DNA from: Melioribacteraceae bacterium
Lineage (GTDB): Bacteria > Bacteroidota > Ignavibacteria > Ignavibacteriales > Melioribacteraceae
Assembly: GCA_035362835.1 (NCBI GenBank)
Contig: DAOSDY010000004.1
Span: 124,001 to 188,000 of the forward strand
DNA length: 64,000 nucleotides
Reading direction: 5' to 3'
Each line of letters starts with the position of its first letter. The first letter of the stretch is position 1. The notes beneath the pieces are model-generated. The model made no database searches and had not been told where the DNA came from. It was given only the letters and a program-made list of their open reading frames with translations. Made by a program: the position numbers and the translations under genes. Positions 53,339 through 61,807 of the stretch are shown here, one piece after another.

Positions 53339-53953
53339 TTGGATAAACCGATTAAAATTGGCATAACGGGCGGAATTGGATCCGGCAAATCAATTGTAAG
53401 CGATTTAATCGAGAAGAGCGGCTTTGCTGTCATCCGTTCCGATCTCGTCGCTAAAGAATTAATGGCAACCGATCAGAAAATCCTTGGCAGAATTGTAAAA
53501 ACTTTCGGAAAGGAATCTGTTGCCGGCGGCAAATTAAATACACATTACCTGGCCGGAAAAGTTTTTAACAATAAAAAAAATGTTGAATTGATTAATAGTA
53601 TAGTCCATCCTCCTGTTATCCGGAAAATAAATGAAATGATTGAATCGGAATTCGCAAAATCGAAAATCGTTTTTGTTGAATCCGCCCTGATCTTTGAAGC
53701 AAAGATTAAAGATATGTTCGATTATGTTGTCCTGATTTATACCGCTAAAGATCTCAGAATTAAAAGGGTAATAAAGAGGGATAAAACAAATGAATCTGAT
53801 ATTATCTCGAGAATGACCTACCAGATTGACGATGAACTGAAAAGGGATAAAGTTGATTTTATTCTTGAAAACAATTCTACACTCGCAGAACTGAAGATTA
53901 AAGTTTCTTTCCTGTTAAAACTTCTCAATTCTATAGCTTCAAGTAGTAATTAA
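53339..53953 (+). CDS. coaE: Dephospho-CoA kinase
   Basis: A 204-residue P-loop kinase for the last step of coenzyme A synthesis. The Walker A motif GGIGSGKS is at residues 11-18, VIRSDLVAKELM gives the substrate Asp, and the lid region with DYVVLIYTAKDLRIKRV and the R-D-K motif is normal. The start is TTG 53339, the only option that keeps the family terminus MDKPIKIGITGG. It lies 83 bases after the acyl-CoA synthetase gene, a product-related neighbour (CoA supply). Confidence 0.93.
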   Translation: MDKPIKIGITGGIGSGKSIVSDLIEKSGFAVIRSDLVAKELMATDQKILGRIVKTFGKESVAGGKLNTHYLAGKVFNNKKNVELINSIVHPPVIRKINEMIESEFAKSKIVFVESALIFEAKIKDMFDYVVLIYTAKDLRIKRVIKRDKTNESDIISRMTYQIDDELKRDKVDFILENNSTLAELKIKVSFLLKLLNSIASSSN

Positions 53954-53970
53954 GACCTGTCGGTCCTTCC

Positions 53971-54001
53971 TTGATTTATATGGTATGTTAGGGTAATTTT
54001 G
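53971..54001 (+). promoter_or_regulatory. Bacteroidota-type promoter for proline dehydrogenase
   Basis: TTG 53971-53973, 20-base spacer, TAATTTTG 53994-54001, an exact match. The start of transcription should lie near 54007, which rules out a protein start at 53999 and points to GTG 54032. Confidence 0.72.
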
Positions 54002-54031
54002 ATAACTAATTTTTCAATTATAGGTGCTACT

Positions 54032-54931
54032 GTGAATCCATTTAACAAATTAATCGTCGAATTTGTAAAGTTATTACCAAAATCCGTTGTTTATCTGTTT
54101 GCTAAGAAGTATATCGCCGGCGAAAAACTTGAAGATGCCGTAAAAGTTGTTAAGGAATTGAATGCAAAAGGAATTGTTGCTACTATGGATGTTCTCGGAG
54201 AAGCTGTTACATCCAAAGCCGAATGTGAGGAAGCTAAGAAGGAATGTCTTGAAGTTCTTGATACGATCAATAAAAATAAGCTTAACTCCAATCTCTCTCT
54301 TAAGCCGACCCAGTTAGGACTTGTAATCGACCCCGACTTCTGTTACCAGCAGATATCAGAGATACTCGAGCGGGCAAAATCGTATAACAATTTTGTAAGA
54401 ATCGATATGGAGGATTCGCCTACAACCGATGCTACTATCAACCTTTACAGAAAGCTTAGAGAGAAGTACAATAATGTTGGTATTGTTGTGCAATCTTATT
54501 TAAAACGGACACTCGACGATGTAAAATCACCGGAATTGAAAGGCACGAATTACCGGTTGTGTAAGGGAATCTATATTGAGCCTGAGGAAATTGCGTACAA
54601 AGGAAAACAGCCTGTCCGGGATAATTTTGTTAGGATTATGGAATACCTTCTTGATAACGGAAACTATGTGGGTATTGCTACTCATGATGATTATCTTATT
54701 GATCAGGCCTATAACCTGATTAAAAAGAAGAACATTGCCAGAGATAAATTTGAATTTCAGATGCTCTATGGCGTGAAGGAAAGGTCCAGAGACAGAATAA
54801 ATGCCGACGGGTATAAAATAAGAATCTATGTTCCATTTGGAGATCACTGGTATAAATATTCAATACGAAGATTGCAGGAAAATCCGAACATGGCATGGCA
54901 TATTACCAAGAGCATACTCACTTTTAACTGA
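54032..54931 (+). CDS. Proline dehydrogenase (monofunctional)
   Basis: A 299-residue FAD-dependent TIM-barrel enzyme that oxidises proline to pyrroline-5-carboxylate and passes electrons to the quinone pool. The substrate and FAD site near the C-terminus is YVPFGDHWYKYSIRRLQE, the YxPxGxxWxxYxxRRxxE signature; earlier motifs are RIDMEDSP, QSYLKRT and RLCKGIY. It lacks the pyrroline-5-carboxylate dehydrogenase part found in PutA, so a separate P5C dehydrogenase must exist elsewhere. I chose GTG 54032 (MNPFNKLIVEF) because the promoter at 53971-54001 covers the longest-frame start (53999), and because AGGTG precedes it. Regulation likely through this promoter; no operator is evident. Confidence 0.92.
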   Translation: MNPFNKLIVEFVKLLPKSVVYLFAKKYIAGEKLEDAVKVVKELNAKGIVATMDVLGEAVTSKAECEEAKKECLEVLDTINKNKLNSNLSLKPTQLGLVIDPDFCYQQISEILERAKSYNNFVRIDMEDSPTTDATINLYRKLREKYNNVGIVVQSYLKRTLDDVKSPELKGTNYRLCKGIYIEPEEIAYKGKQPVRDNFVRIMEYLLDNGNYVGIATHDDYLIDQAYNLIKKKNIARDKFEFQMLYGVKERSRDRINADGYKIRIYVPFGDHWYKYSIRRLQENPNMAWHITKSILTFN

Positions 54932-54982
54932 TTTTCAATTTTGCCTGTTTGAAAGATTAGAAAGGGATCTGTTACTAATAGA

Positions 54983-56011
54983 ATGAATTTACTCGGAATA
55001 GAAACTTCATGCGATGAAACTTCGGTTGCAATTCTTTCGGACGGGGTGTTAAAAGCAAACCTTATTTCTTCACAGGATTTTCATCAGGATTTTGGAGGTG
55101 TTGTTCCCGAGCTCTCTAGCAGGGCGCACCTCCAGATTTTATTGCCTCTCATCAAAGATGCTCTCGCTAAGTCAAATCTTAAATTGCAGGATCTCGATGT
55201 TATTAGCGCAACTGCAGGTCCGGGACTTATCGGGGCTTTACTTGTAGGATTAACATTTGCTAAAAGCTTGTCATACAGTCTGGATAAACCTTTTATCCCT
55301 GTTAATCATATAGAGGGACATATTTTTTCCGGTTTTCTAATGGATGAAAAACCGGAATTCCCGTACCTCTGCCTTCTCGTTTCCGGAGGTCATACACTTC
55401 TGTTAATAGTAAAAAGTGATATTGAGATTATCCGTGTCGGATCCACTATAGACGACGCTGCGGGAGAGGCATTCGATAAAGTTTCCAAACTTCTCGGCTT
55501 GGGATATCCGGGCGGCCCAAAAATTCAAAGCGTATCTCAAAATTATGATTCAGAACTGATAAGTTTCCCCATTGCACGGTGTAAAAACGAATACGACTTT
55601 TCCTTCAGCGGACTTAAGACAGCTGTACTAAGGTATATTCAAAAAAAATATGGTACTGCTGATAATATTCCGGCCGATCACCTCCCGGTAATTGCTTCTT
55701 CATTCCAGTGGACAGCAGTTAAATCCCTAACTGATAAAGTAGAGAAGGCCCTTAGCAGTTTTGATGTAAAAGCTGTGTCTCTCGTCGGTGGAGTTGCGGC
55801 AAATAAACTCCTCAGGGAACAGTTCATTCGTATTGCAGACCGTTTTAATAAAAAGCTTGTAATCCCGTCTCAGGAATTCTGCGGGGATAATGCGGCGATG
55901 ATAGCATACAGAGGAATGCGGCTTTATGAGTCGGGCTTCACATATTCTCTTGAATATAACGCATTCCCGGGTCTGCAGGATAATACAATTATCACGTCTT
56001 CCAGCCGGTAG
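54983..56011 (+). CDS. tsaD: tRNA N6-adenosine threonylcarbamoyltransferase TsaD
   Basis: A 342-residue ASKHA-fold enzyme that installs the threonylcarbamoyl group on A37 of ANN-decoding tRNAs together with TsaB and TsaE. It starts LLGIETSCDETSVAIL. The metal-binding pair is in NHIEGHIFSGF, with a later Asp in FCGDNAAMIAYRG. The nucleotide site is GAGL-like (GPGLIGALLVGL) plus VGGVAANKLLREQF. Length and motifs are normal. The partner genes are not in the window. Confidence 0.96.
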   Translation: MNLLGIETSCDETSVAILSDGVLKANLISSQDFHQDFGGVVPELSSRAHLQILLPLIKDALAKSNLKLQDLDVISATAGPGLIGALLVGLTFAKSLSYSLDKPFIPVNHIEGHIFSGFLMDEKPEFPYLCLLVSGGHTLLLIVKSDIEIIRVGSTIDDAAGEAFDKVSKLLGLGYPGGPKIQSVSQNYDSELISFPIARCKNEYDFSFSGLKTAVLRYIQKKYGTADNIPADHLPVIASSFQWTAVKSLTDKVEKALSSFDVKAVSLVGGVAANKLLREQFIRIADRFNKKLVIPSQEFCGDNAAMIAYRGMRLYESGFTYSLEYNAFPGLQDNTIITSSSR

Positions 56012-56125
56012 ATGTGATCGCCTTAATTTTTTTTATGCATTTTAGAATTTTTTCCCCCCTCATCTTATGGGTCTTTCCTATAAAAATAAAATCGATATAT
56101 TTAAGAAACCGAATAAGGAACTCTA

Positions 56126-57172
56126 TTGAATAATTCCTTCAAAAACATTCTTAAATCCGTCTTCTCCCGGAAAGAGATGATCTACATCGTTTCTTTTTTC
56201 TTCTTTGTCCTCGGTCTGCTGGTTTTCACTTTCTTCTTTCCCAACTATCATGATCTAAAAGAACCGGTTTTAGTTGAAGTAAAAAAAGGGCAAACGTTAT
56301 CACAGATAAGTGATACTCTCTACCAGCGGAAAATTATTCCGAGTAAAATAAATATGAAGATTGCCGCTATCATCTACGGAGCGGAACGTAAAATTAAAGC
56401 CGGCCGATATGTTATCCCGAATGGATTGAGTTATCTTCAACTGGTCGAATTGCTTATTGAAGGCTCTCCTGATCCCGAAGTTTTAATTACAATCGGCGAA
56501 GGAATATGGCAGATGGATCTTGCAAAATTGTTGAAGGAAAATTTCGGGATCGATTCTTCCAGTGTGATTGAACTCAGCAGAAGTAAATCGTTCTTAAATT
56601 CGCTTGGTATTTATGCCGATAATCTGGAGGGTTATCTTCTGCCGGAAACATATTTCTTTTATGCGCATAGCGCCCCGGAGGAAATTCTACGTAAACTTGC
56701 TTCTGAAATGGATAAAATCTTTTCGGATAATAAAGTAATTGCGCGTATGAAGGAATTGAATATGGATAAGCACAAGATTCTTACAATGGCTTCCATAATC
56801 GATGCGGAGTCGAATCTTTTCAGCGAGTTTAAGACTATCTCGGGTGTTTATCACAACCGGCTTAAAAAAGGCATGCTTCTGCAGGCGGATCCGACTGTCC
56901 AATATCTGATTCGGGACAGGCGAAAGAATAAAATCTATTTCAAGGATCTTGAGATCGATTCGAAATATAATACATATAAATACGCCGGACTTCCGCCATC
57001 ACCAATCAATAATCCTGGAAAAGACGCAATCTACGCTGCGCTTTATCCGGAGAATCATAAGTATCTCTATTTTGTAGCAAACGGGCAGGGCGGTCATTAT
57101 TTTTCAACAAACATGAATGATCACTCCGTTAATGTCTCACGTTACAGACAATGGCGTGCGTCTCAAAAATGA
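56126..57172 (+). CDS. mltG: Endolytic murein transglycosylase MltG
   Basis: A 348-residue inner-membrane enzyme that cuts nascent glycan strands and sets their length. One membrane helix (about 17-37) precedes a LysM-like domain (VEVKKGQTLSQISDTLY) and the YceG domain with EGYLLPETYFF, the catalytic Glu in SIIDAESN, and PTVQYL and GLPPSPINNPG. The start is TTG 56126 with AAGGA 6 bases before it. The lipoprotein gene begins at the MltG stop (ATGA). It complements PBP1a and the elongasome genes in the window. Confidence 0.93.
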   Translation: MNNSFKNILKSVFSRKEMIYIVSFFFFVLGLLVFTFFFPNYHDLKEPVLVEVKKGQTLSQISDTLYQRKIIPSKINMKIAAIIYGAERKIKAGRYVIPNGLSYLQLVELLIEGSPDPEVLITIGEGIWQMDLAKLLKENFGIDSSSVIELSRSKSFLNSLGIYADNLEGYLLPETYFFYAHSAPEEILRKLASEMDKIFSDNKVIARMKELNMDKHKILTMASIIDAESNLFSEFKTISGVYHNRLKKGMLLQADPTVQYLIRDRRKNKIYFKDLEIDSKYNTYKYAGLPPSPINNPGKDAIYAALYPENHKYLYFVANGQGGHYFSTNMNDHSVNVSRYRQWRASQK

Positions 57173-58866
57173 ATATGAAATTTTTATTTAAAATATCTTA
57201 CTGTTTGAAATTTCTGCACCTCTTGACGGCATTGTTAATTTTTAATTCATGCGCAAGCCAGCTGCCGCCGGGCGGAGGTGAGATTGATAAAACTCCACCT
57301 GAAATTATTGGGGTATTTCCGCAAAACGGTTCAACAGATTACAAAGATGATTTTTTTGAATTGATTTTTTCAGAATACGTTGATAAGAGGTCGGTTCAGG
57401 AAGCGATTTTTATTTCTCCTCCGTTAAATAAATCACTTATATATGATTGGAGCGGAAAACGTCTTTCGGTATTCTTTCAGGATACACTTAAAGAAAATAC
57501 AACTTATACCGTGACTCTTGGCGCCGAAGTTGCCGACCTTAATAATCAGAATAAGATGATTGAACCGTTTACATTTGCATTCTCAACCGGCGGCACAATA
57601 GATAGCGGAAAAATCGCCGGGAAAATATACGACGTCGATCCCGGCGGCATTATGGTCTATGCTTATGTGAAAAATGACCACGAAGTAGATCCTTCGGTTC
57701 GAAAGCCTGATTATATATCCCAGGTCGGTAAGAACGGAAAATTTATCCTTATGGGTCTGAGTGAAGGCGAATACAGGGTCTATGCATTAAGGGATAACCT
57801 GAGGGATTTCCTGTATCAGAGTAATGAAGATCAGTTCGGCGTTCAATTTAAAGACTTAAAATTAAGTGGTGAACAGAATGTAATTACAAATTGCGATTTC
57901 CTCATGAGCAGGGAGGATACTATCCCTCCGAAAATCAGCAGCGTTGTTATGAGAGACCGTAATCATTTCTTAATTGAATTTTCCGAACCGGTCGATAGTA
58001 CAAATATTCTTAACACGAACTTTTTCGTTTACGATTCCACTTTACAGAAGCAGTACAATATTAAATACTTTTTCAAAGGCGACTCACGGCCCGGTCAGTA
58101 TTTCCTTTCAATAAGTGACTCACTGGTTAACGGAAATAAAATTTACCTGACGGTTAATTCCATCTATGATAGAACCGGTAATATCAATCCATCTGAAAGT
58201 ATTTCAATAACTCCAAAGGCCGATCCGGATACTATCCCTCCTAAAATACGCAAGATTGCCGGTTCAATGCAGGGAGAAAAAGTGGATTTCATTAATCCTG
58301 TAATCACTATTAAGTTCGACGACGGATTTTCGCGCGCAGGCATTGAAAGCGCAATAACTATTGACGACGGTAAGGGGATTATATTTCCCGTTGAGATCAG
58401 TTTTGTTGATGACGCATCATTCGATGTCAGGATTAAAAGTAAGCTTCAGCAGCGGAAAGACTATTTATTAAAACTGGATTTAAATAAATTTATTGATGCT
58501 GCAGGCAATACTACCGATTCGTTGCATATTCACAAATTTACAACCAACAGCGAACTCGATTTCTCCGGCGCCGCAGGTGTGGTCTCCGGAATAAATGACC
58601 CTTCGGATGTATATGTGGAATTAAAAAGTATTGAAAGCGGAAGTAATACTTATATCAAAAAGATCGGTAAAGACAAATCCTTTAATGTCGATAGAATTGT
58701 ACCGGGTAAGTATTTGCTGAACAGTTTTATCGATAAAAATAAAAACGGTAAATATGACCACGGTAAAGTGAAGCCATTCACATATGCTGAAAAGTTTACA
58801 TTCTACCCGGATACTCTTAATCTGAGAGCTCGCTGGCCAGTTGTTGATTTGATCCTGGATTATTAA
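57169..58866 (+). CDS. Lipoprotein with Ig-like (SbsA/Big_5) domains
   Basis: A 565-residue exported protein. The signal region ends LLIFNSCAS, a lipobox acceptable in Bacteroidota-like bacteria, so the mature start is probably an acylated Cys. The body begins GGGEIDKTPPEIIGVFPQNGSTD, the Big_5 / SbsA Ig-like opening, and a second one begins DTIPPKISSVVMRDRNHFLIEF; a third reads DTIPPKIRKIAGSMQG. The C-terminal part has a DKNKNGKYD calcium-like loop. This domain plan is common in Bacteroidota, mostly of unknown function. I chose ATG 57169, which overlaps the mltG TGA; ATG 57175 is possible. Its TAA overlaps that of the convergent namZ. Confidence 0.82.
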   Translation: MNMKFLFKISYCLKFLHLLTALLIFNSCASQLPPGGGEIDKTPPEIIGVFPQNGSTDYKDDFFELIFSEYVDKRSVQEAIFISPPLNKSLIYDWSGKRLSVFFQDTLKENTTYTVTLGAEVADLNNQNKMIEPFTFAFSTGGTIDSGKIAGKIYDVDPGGIMVYAYVKNDHEVDPSVRKPDYISQVGKNGKFILMGLSEGEYRVYALRDNLRDFLYQSNEDQFGVQFKDLKLSGEQNVITNCDFLMSREDTIPPKISSVVMRDRNHFLIEFSEPVDSTNILNTNFFVYDSTLQKQYNIKYFFKGDSRPGQYFLSISDSLVNGNKIYLTVNSIYDRTGNINPSESISITPKADPDTIPPKIRKIAGSMQGEKVDFINPVITIKFDDGFSRAGIESAITIDDGKGIIFPVEISFVDDASFDVRIKSKLQQRKDYLLKLDLNKFIDAAGNTTDSLHIHKFTTNSELDFSGAAGVVSGINDPSDVYVELKSIESGSNTYIKKIGKDKSFNVDRIVPGKYLLNSFIDKNKNGKYDHGKVKPFTYAEKFTFYPDTLNLRARWPVVDLILDY

Positions 58867-60098
58867 TTATAAAGAAAGTATTTACCCGATAAATTTCTGA
58901 ATGATGTGAGGTCTTTTCTTAAGTAATCTTTGATTGCATCTACTTTATAATCTCTGCTGAATAATATTCTTACCCTATCGGTGCCCATAACCTTATCGAA
59001 CATCTTGATCCTCGTTGAATCGGTCAGATCGAAAATCTTTTTGTCCGGGTAGAGATTATTGTGGACCTCCATAAAATAGAACTGCAGTTCCATAAGATTT
59101 ACTTTGTCGTAATCAGTTATATGTATTTGAACGCCCTTTAATATTTTATCGATCCAGATACCGTAATTAGTTCTGTAAATTATCGGCCGGAATCTGACTC
59201 CCTTAAGTTTTAAATCGTTCATCCTTGCCGAAAGTGTGTCGGGATCAATCCACTCTGCTGCAAACGTCTGGAAGGGAAGAGTATAACTAATTCCTATCGA
59301 AATTGTTACGAGCTCGCCAAGTATTCCGGAACCGACTAAATAAAAGGGCGTTGAACTGTAAGGTACATTAGTAGAAGAAGGAACCCAGATAAGGCCGGTA
59401 TCATAAAAATGCATCCATCGTTCCCATCCCACCATCTTAACAATATGCAACTTACATTTAACACTGTCTTTAAGCATTCCTTCTTCGTTTATTAGCGTGG
59501 CGAGTTCTCCGCATGTTAGCCCATATACATATGGAATTTTGAATGGACTAACGAATGAAGTAAAACCATCTTCAACGATGTTCCCTTCGATTCTCAAGCC
59601 GCCGAGCGGATTAGGCCGGTCAAGAATGATAAATTCCTTTCCGGATTCTGCCGCCGCTTCCATTGCCAGTCCTAATGTTGTGATATATGTATATGCTCTG
59701 CATCCGATGTCCTGAATATCATATACAATCGCGTCAATATTCGTAAGCATTTCCCGGGTCGGCTTCGTCCGCTTTCCGTAAAGAGAATAATATTTAATCC
59801 CTGTAGTTGAATCGGTAAAATCCTCAACTGATTCACCGGCGGTGTTTAATCCGTGAAAACCGTGCTCGGGGCTGTATACAGAAACCAGTTGCAGATTCTC
59901 TGCTCTGCTTAAAAGATCAACTGTTGAGACAAGTCTGCTGTTCAATCCAGTCTGATTGGTGATTAATGCGATCCTCTTATTCTCTAAAAGCGTAAAATTA
60001 TCTCTCTCCAGCAGATCAATACCCAATAATACTTTCGGAGTCTGAGTAAATAGTACTAAGGGAAAAAATAAAAAGAGGAGGAGAATTTTTTTTATCAT
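58863..60098 (-). CDS. namZ: Exo-beta-N-acetylmuramidase NamZ (DUF1343)
   Basis: A 411-residue exported protein with a signal peptide (MIKKILLLFLFFPLVLFTQ). It is a DUF1343 member: RIALITNQTGLN, SVYSPEHGFHG, YDIQDIGCRAYTYITTL, IILDRPNPLGG, and LIWVPSSTNVPYSSTPFYL. Characterised members of this family remove terminal MurNAc from peptidoglycan fragments in the periplasm. Its ATG overlaps the stop of the cyclodeaminase gene by 4 bases, so it is translated from the histidine-degradation transcript, an odd pairing. Its TAA overlaps the end of the convergent lipoprotein gene by 4 bases. Confidence 0.9.
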   Translation of the reverse strand: MIKKILLLFLFFPLVLFTQTPKVLLGIDLLERDNFTLLENKRIALITNQTGLNSRLVSTVDLLSRAENLQLVSVYSPEHGFHGLNTAGESVEDFTDSTTGIKYYSLYGKRTKPTREMLTNIDAIVYDIQDIGCRAYTYITTLGLAMEAAAESGKEFIILDRPNPLGGLRIEGNIVEDGFTSFVSPFKIPYVYGLTCGELATLINEEGMLKDSVKCKLHIVKMVGWERWMHFYDTGLIWVPSSTNVPYSSTPFYLVGSGILGELVTISIGISYTLPFQTFAAEWIDPDTLSARMNDLKLKGVRFRPIIYRTNYGIWIDKILKGVQIHITDYDKVNLMELQFYFMEVHNNLYPDKKIFDLTDSTRIKMFDKVMGTDRVRILFSRDYKVDAIKDYLRKDLTSFRNLSGKYFLYN

Positions 60099-60727
60099 AA
60101 TGGCATTAACGATTTGGTTATTATTTCAAGAAGTCCTGATGTCGTTCTGTCTGTCTCCTCAAAAATAATATCGGCTCTCTTTCTTATTTCACCTGCGATT
60201 GTCTGATTGCTCAGCGACCCGCAATTGATCAGCACATTTAAATAAGCTCCCTGAGCAGACGATCTTACAAGAGAAATTGCAACACCGGCATCAGAGAGCG
60301 AGTTTTTGTTCCCTTTCTCGGAAATAGTTTTAAGAAGTGGGAGCAATTCATAACAGAGTCGCATCACTTCCGAAGGAACCTCCGCGGCTTCTATTGTTGC
60401 TTCTTCTATTTTTGCATTACGCAGAACTTTATCGTTTTCCGTTTCTTTGGGGAGTTTGAATGCCTCCATCACTTTGTCGAATGCTGCATTGTCTTTCTTT
60501 GCCAGCTCAACAAAATCACTCTGGTATTTAGTCAATTTATCTTTTAATTGGGTCATCTCTGCCTCAACTTCAGCATATTTCTTCTTGCCTATTGTAAGGT
60601 TGCATACCATAGTACCGAGTCCGCTTGCCAGCGCACCGCACAGCGCTGCAACATTTCCGCCGCCGGGTGTAGGTGATCCGGAAGAGAGTTCGTTCAGATA
60701 TTCCTGTATTGTTCTGGATAATTCCAT
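60095..60727 (-). CDS. Formimidoyltetrahydrofolate cyclodeaminase
   Basis: A 210-residue helical enzyme that converts formimino-THF to methenyl-THF and ammonia, the folate branch of histidine breakdown. The core signature SSGSPTPGGGNVAALCGALASGL (about 16-38) is the cyclodeaminase folate site, and DAGVAISLVRSSAQGAYLNV is the second conserved block. In mammals it is fused to the transferase; here it is a separate gene. I chose start 60727 (MELSRTIQEYL) because GGAGG stands 5 bases before it; the longer frame adds twelve unlikely residues. It lies 39 bases after ftcD and overlaps namZ. Confidence 0.92.
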   Translation of the reverse strand: MELSRTIQEYLNELSSGSPTPGGGNVAALCGALASGLGTMVCNLTIGKKKYAEVEAEMTQLKDKLTKYQSDFVELAKKDNAAFDKVMEAFKLPKETENDKVLRNAKIEEATIEAAEVPSEVMRLCYELLPLLKTISEKGNKNSLSDAGVAISLVRSSAQGAYLNVLINCGSLSNQTIAGEIRKRADIIFEETDRTTSGLLEIITKSLMPL

Positions 60728-60766
60728 TTTACCTCCGTAGTTGATCAGATCATTAATCAATCTGGT

Positions 60767-61807
60767 TTAGATCATATATTCAATTATTTTTTCTTCAGGT
60801 TTGAAAGTGTTCAGTGTACTCAGGCCGAGATGATTAATCGCTTCTTCAACCAATCTGTTCTCATTTGTTTCTTTTCCGCCTGTATAAAACCTGCCTGCCT
60901 GAAGCATTGCTTCGAGAGGAACAAGTCCAACGATTTCGCTACCGTTAACTTCAGCACCGAGACGCGCCGCTTCCTTTTTCACTTCTTCAAATGCTGTGTG
61001 CATTGGTGTCACATTATAATTTGTAAGATTAATTGAAACCTGCGTACAATTGTATTTCTCAAGTGAAACACCCATTCCTTTGAATTCTTTTAAACGTCCC
61101 GGCACTTTCACAGTTTTCCCGTCAACCTTTATCAGATTGCCGTTCTCATCGCGTTTTGAATATCCGCTTTCCCTTAATACTTCAGCAATTTCCTTCGAAT
61201 ATTTTACGTCGGTTGAAATGATATTAACATTGTAAGCTATGAGGAAGAATCTCGACCCTGTAACAATTGCACCTAATTTCGGATTAAAAACAGGTGAACC
61301 GAAATCGGGTGACCAGGTCGGGTCCTTGAGTTTATCCTTCAATCCTTCATATTCACCCTGACGTATACTGGATAAACTCTTTCTTTCAGGTTTGCGGGCT
61401 GCACTTTCATAAAGATAAACGGGCACGTTTAATTCTTTGGATATAATTTCTCCGAAACGCTCAGAAATTCTTACGCATTCTTCGGTGGTTACATTGGAGA
61501 CCGGTACAAACGGAACTACGTCAATAGCTCCGAGACGCGGATGTTCTCCTTTGTGATTTCTCATATCGATTAATTCCGCTGCGGCTTTACATGCATTAAC
61601 TGCTCCATTTAGAATCCCTTCCTCGTTCCCGGCCATTGTAACTACAACACGGTTATAATCTGCATCCGGTTCCAGGCTCAGTAGTTTTACGTTCTTTGTA
61701 TTTTTTATTGCTTCTTTGATAGCAGAAAAAGTTTTTTCATCCTTACCTTCACTGAAATTCGGTACGCATTCAATAATTTTAGGTTTTGCTGAATTCATTA
61801 CAATCAT
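60767..61807 (-). CDS. ftcD: Glutamate formimidoyltransferase
   Basis: A 346-residue enzyme that passes the formimino group of N-formimino-glutamate to THF. The beginning IIECVPNFSEGKDEKTFSAI and GEHPRLGAIDVVPFVPV are the family landmarks, and FGSPVFNPKLGAIVTGSR marks the C-terminal subdomain. It corresponds to the N-terminal two-thirds of mammalian FTCD. ATG 61807 overlaps the hutI stop (ATGA); ATG 61798 (MNSAKPK) is an alternative with a GGAG at 11 bases. It depends on HutI product hydrolysed by HutF/HutG-type steps outside the window; no hutH or hutU is present here. Confidence 0.93.
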   Translation of the reverse strand: MIVMNSAKPKIIECVPNFSEGKDEKTFSAIKEAIKNTKNVKLLSLEPDADYNRVVVTMAGNEEGILNGAVNACKAAAELIDMRNHKGEHPRLGAIDVVPFVPVSNVTTEECVRISERFGEIISKELNVPVYLYESAARKPERKSLSSIRQGEYEGLKDKLKDPTWSPDFGSPVFNPKLGAIVTGSRFFLIAYNVNIISTDVKYSKEIAEVLRESGYSKRDENGNLIKVDGKTVKVPGRLKEFKGMGVSLEKYNCTQVSINLTNYNVTPMHTAFEEVKKEAARLGAEVNGSEIVGLVPLEAMLQAGRFYTGGKETNENRLVEEAINHLGLSTLNTFKPEEKIIEYMI

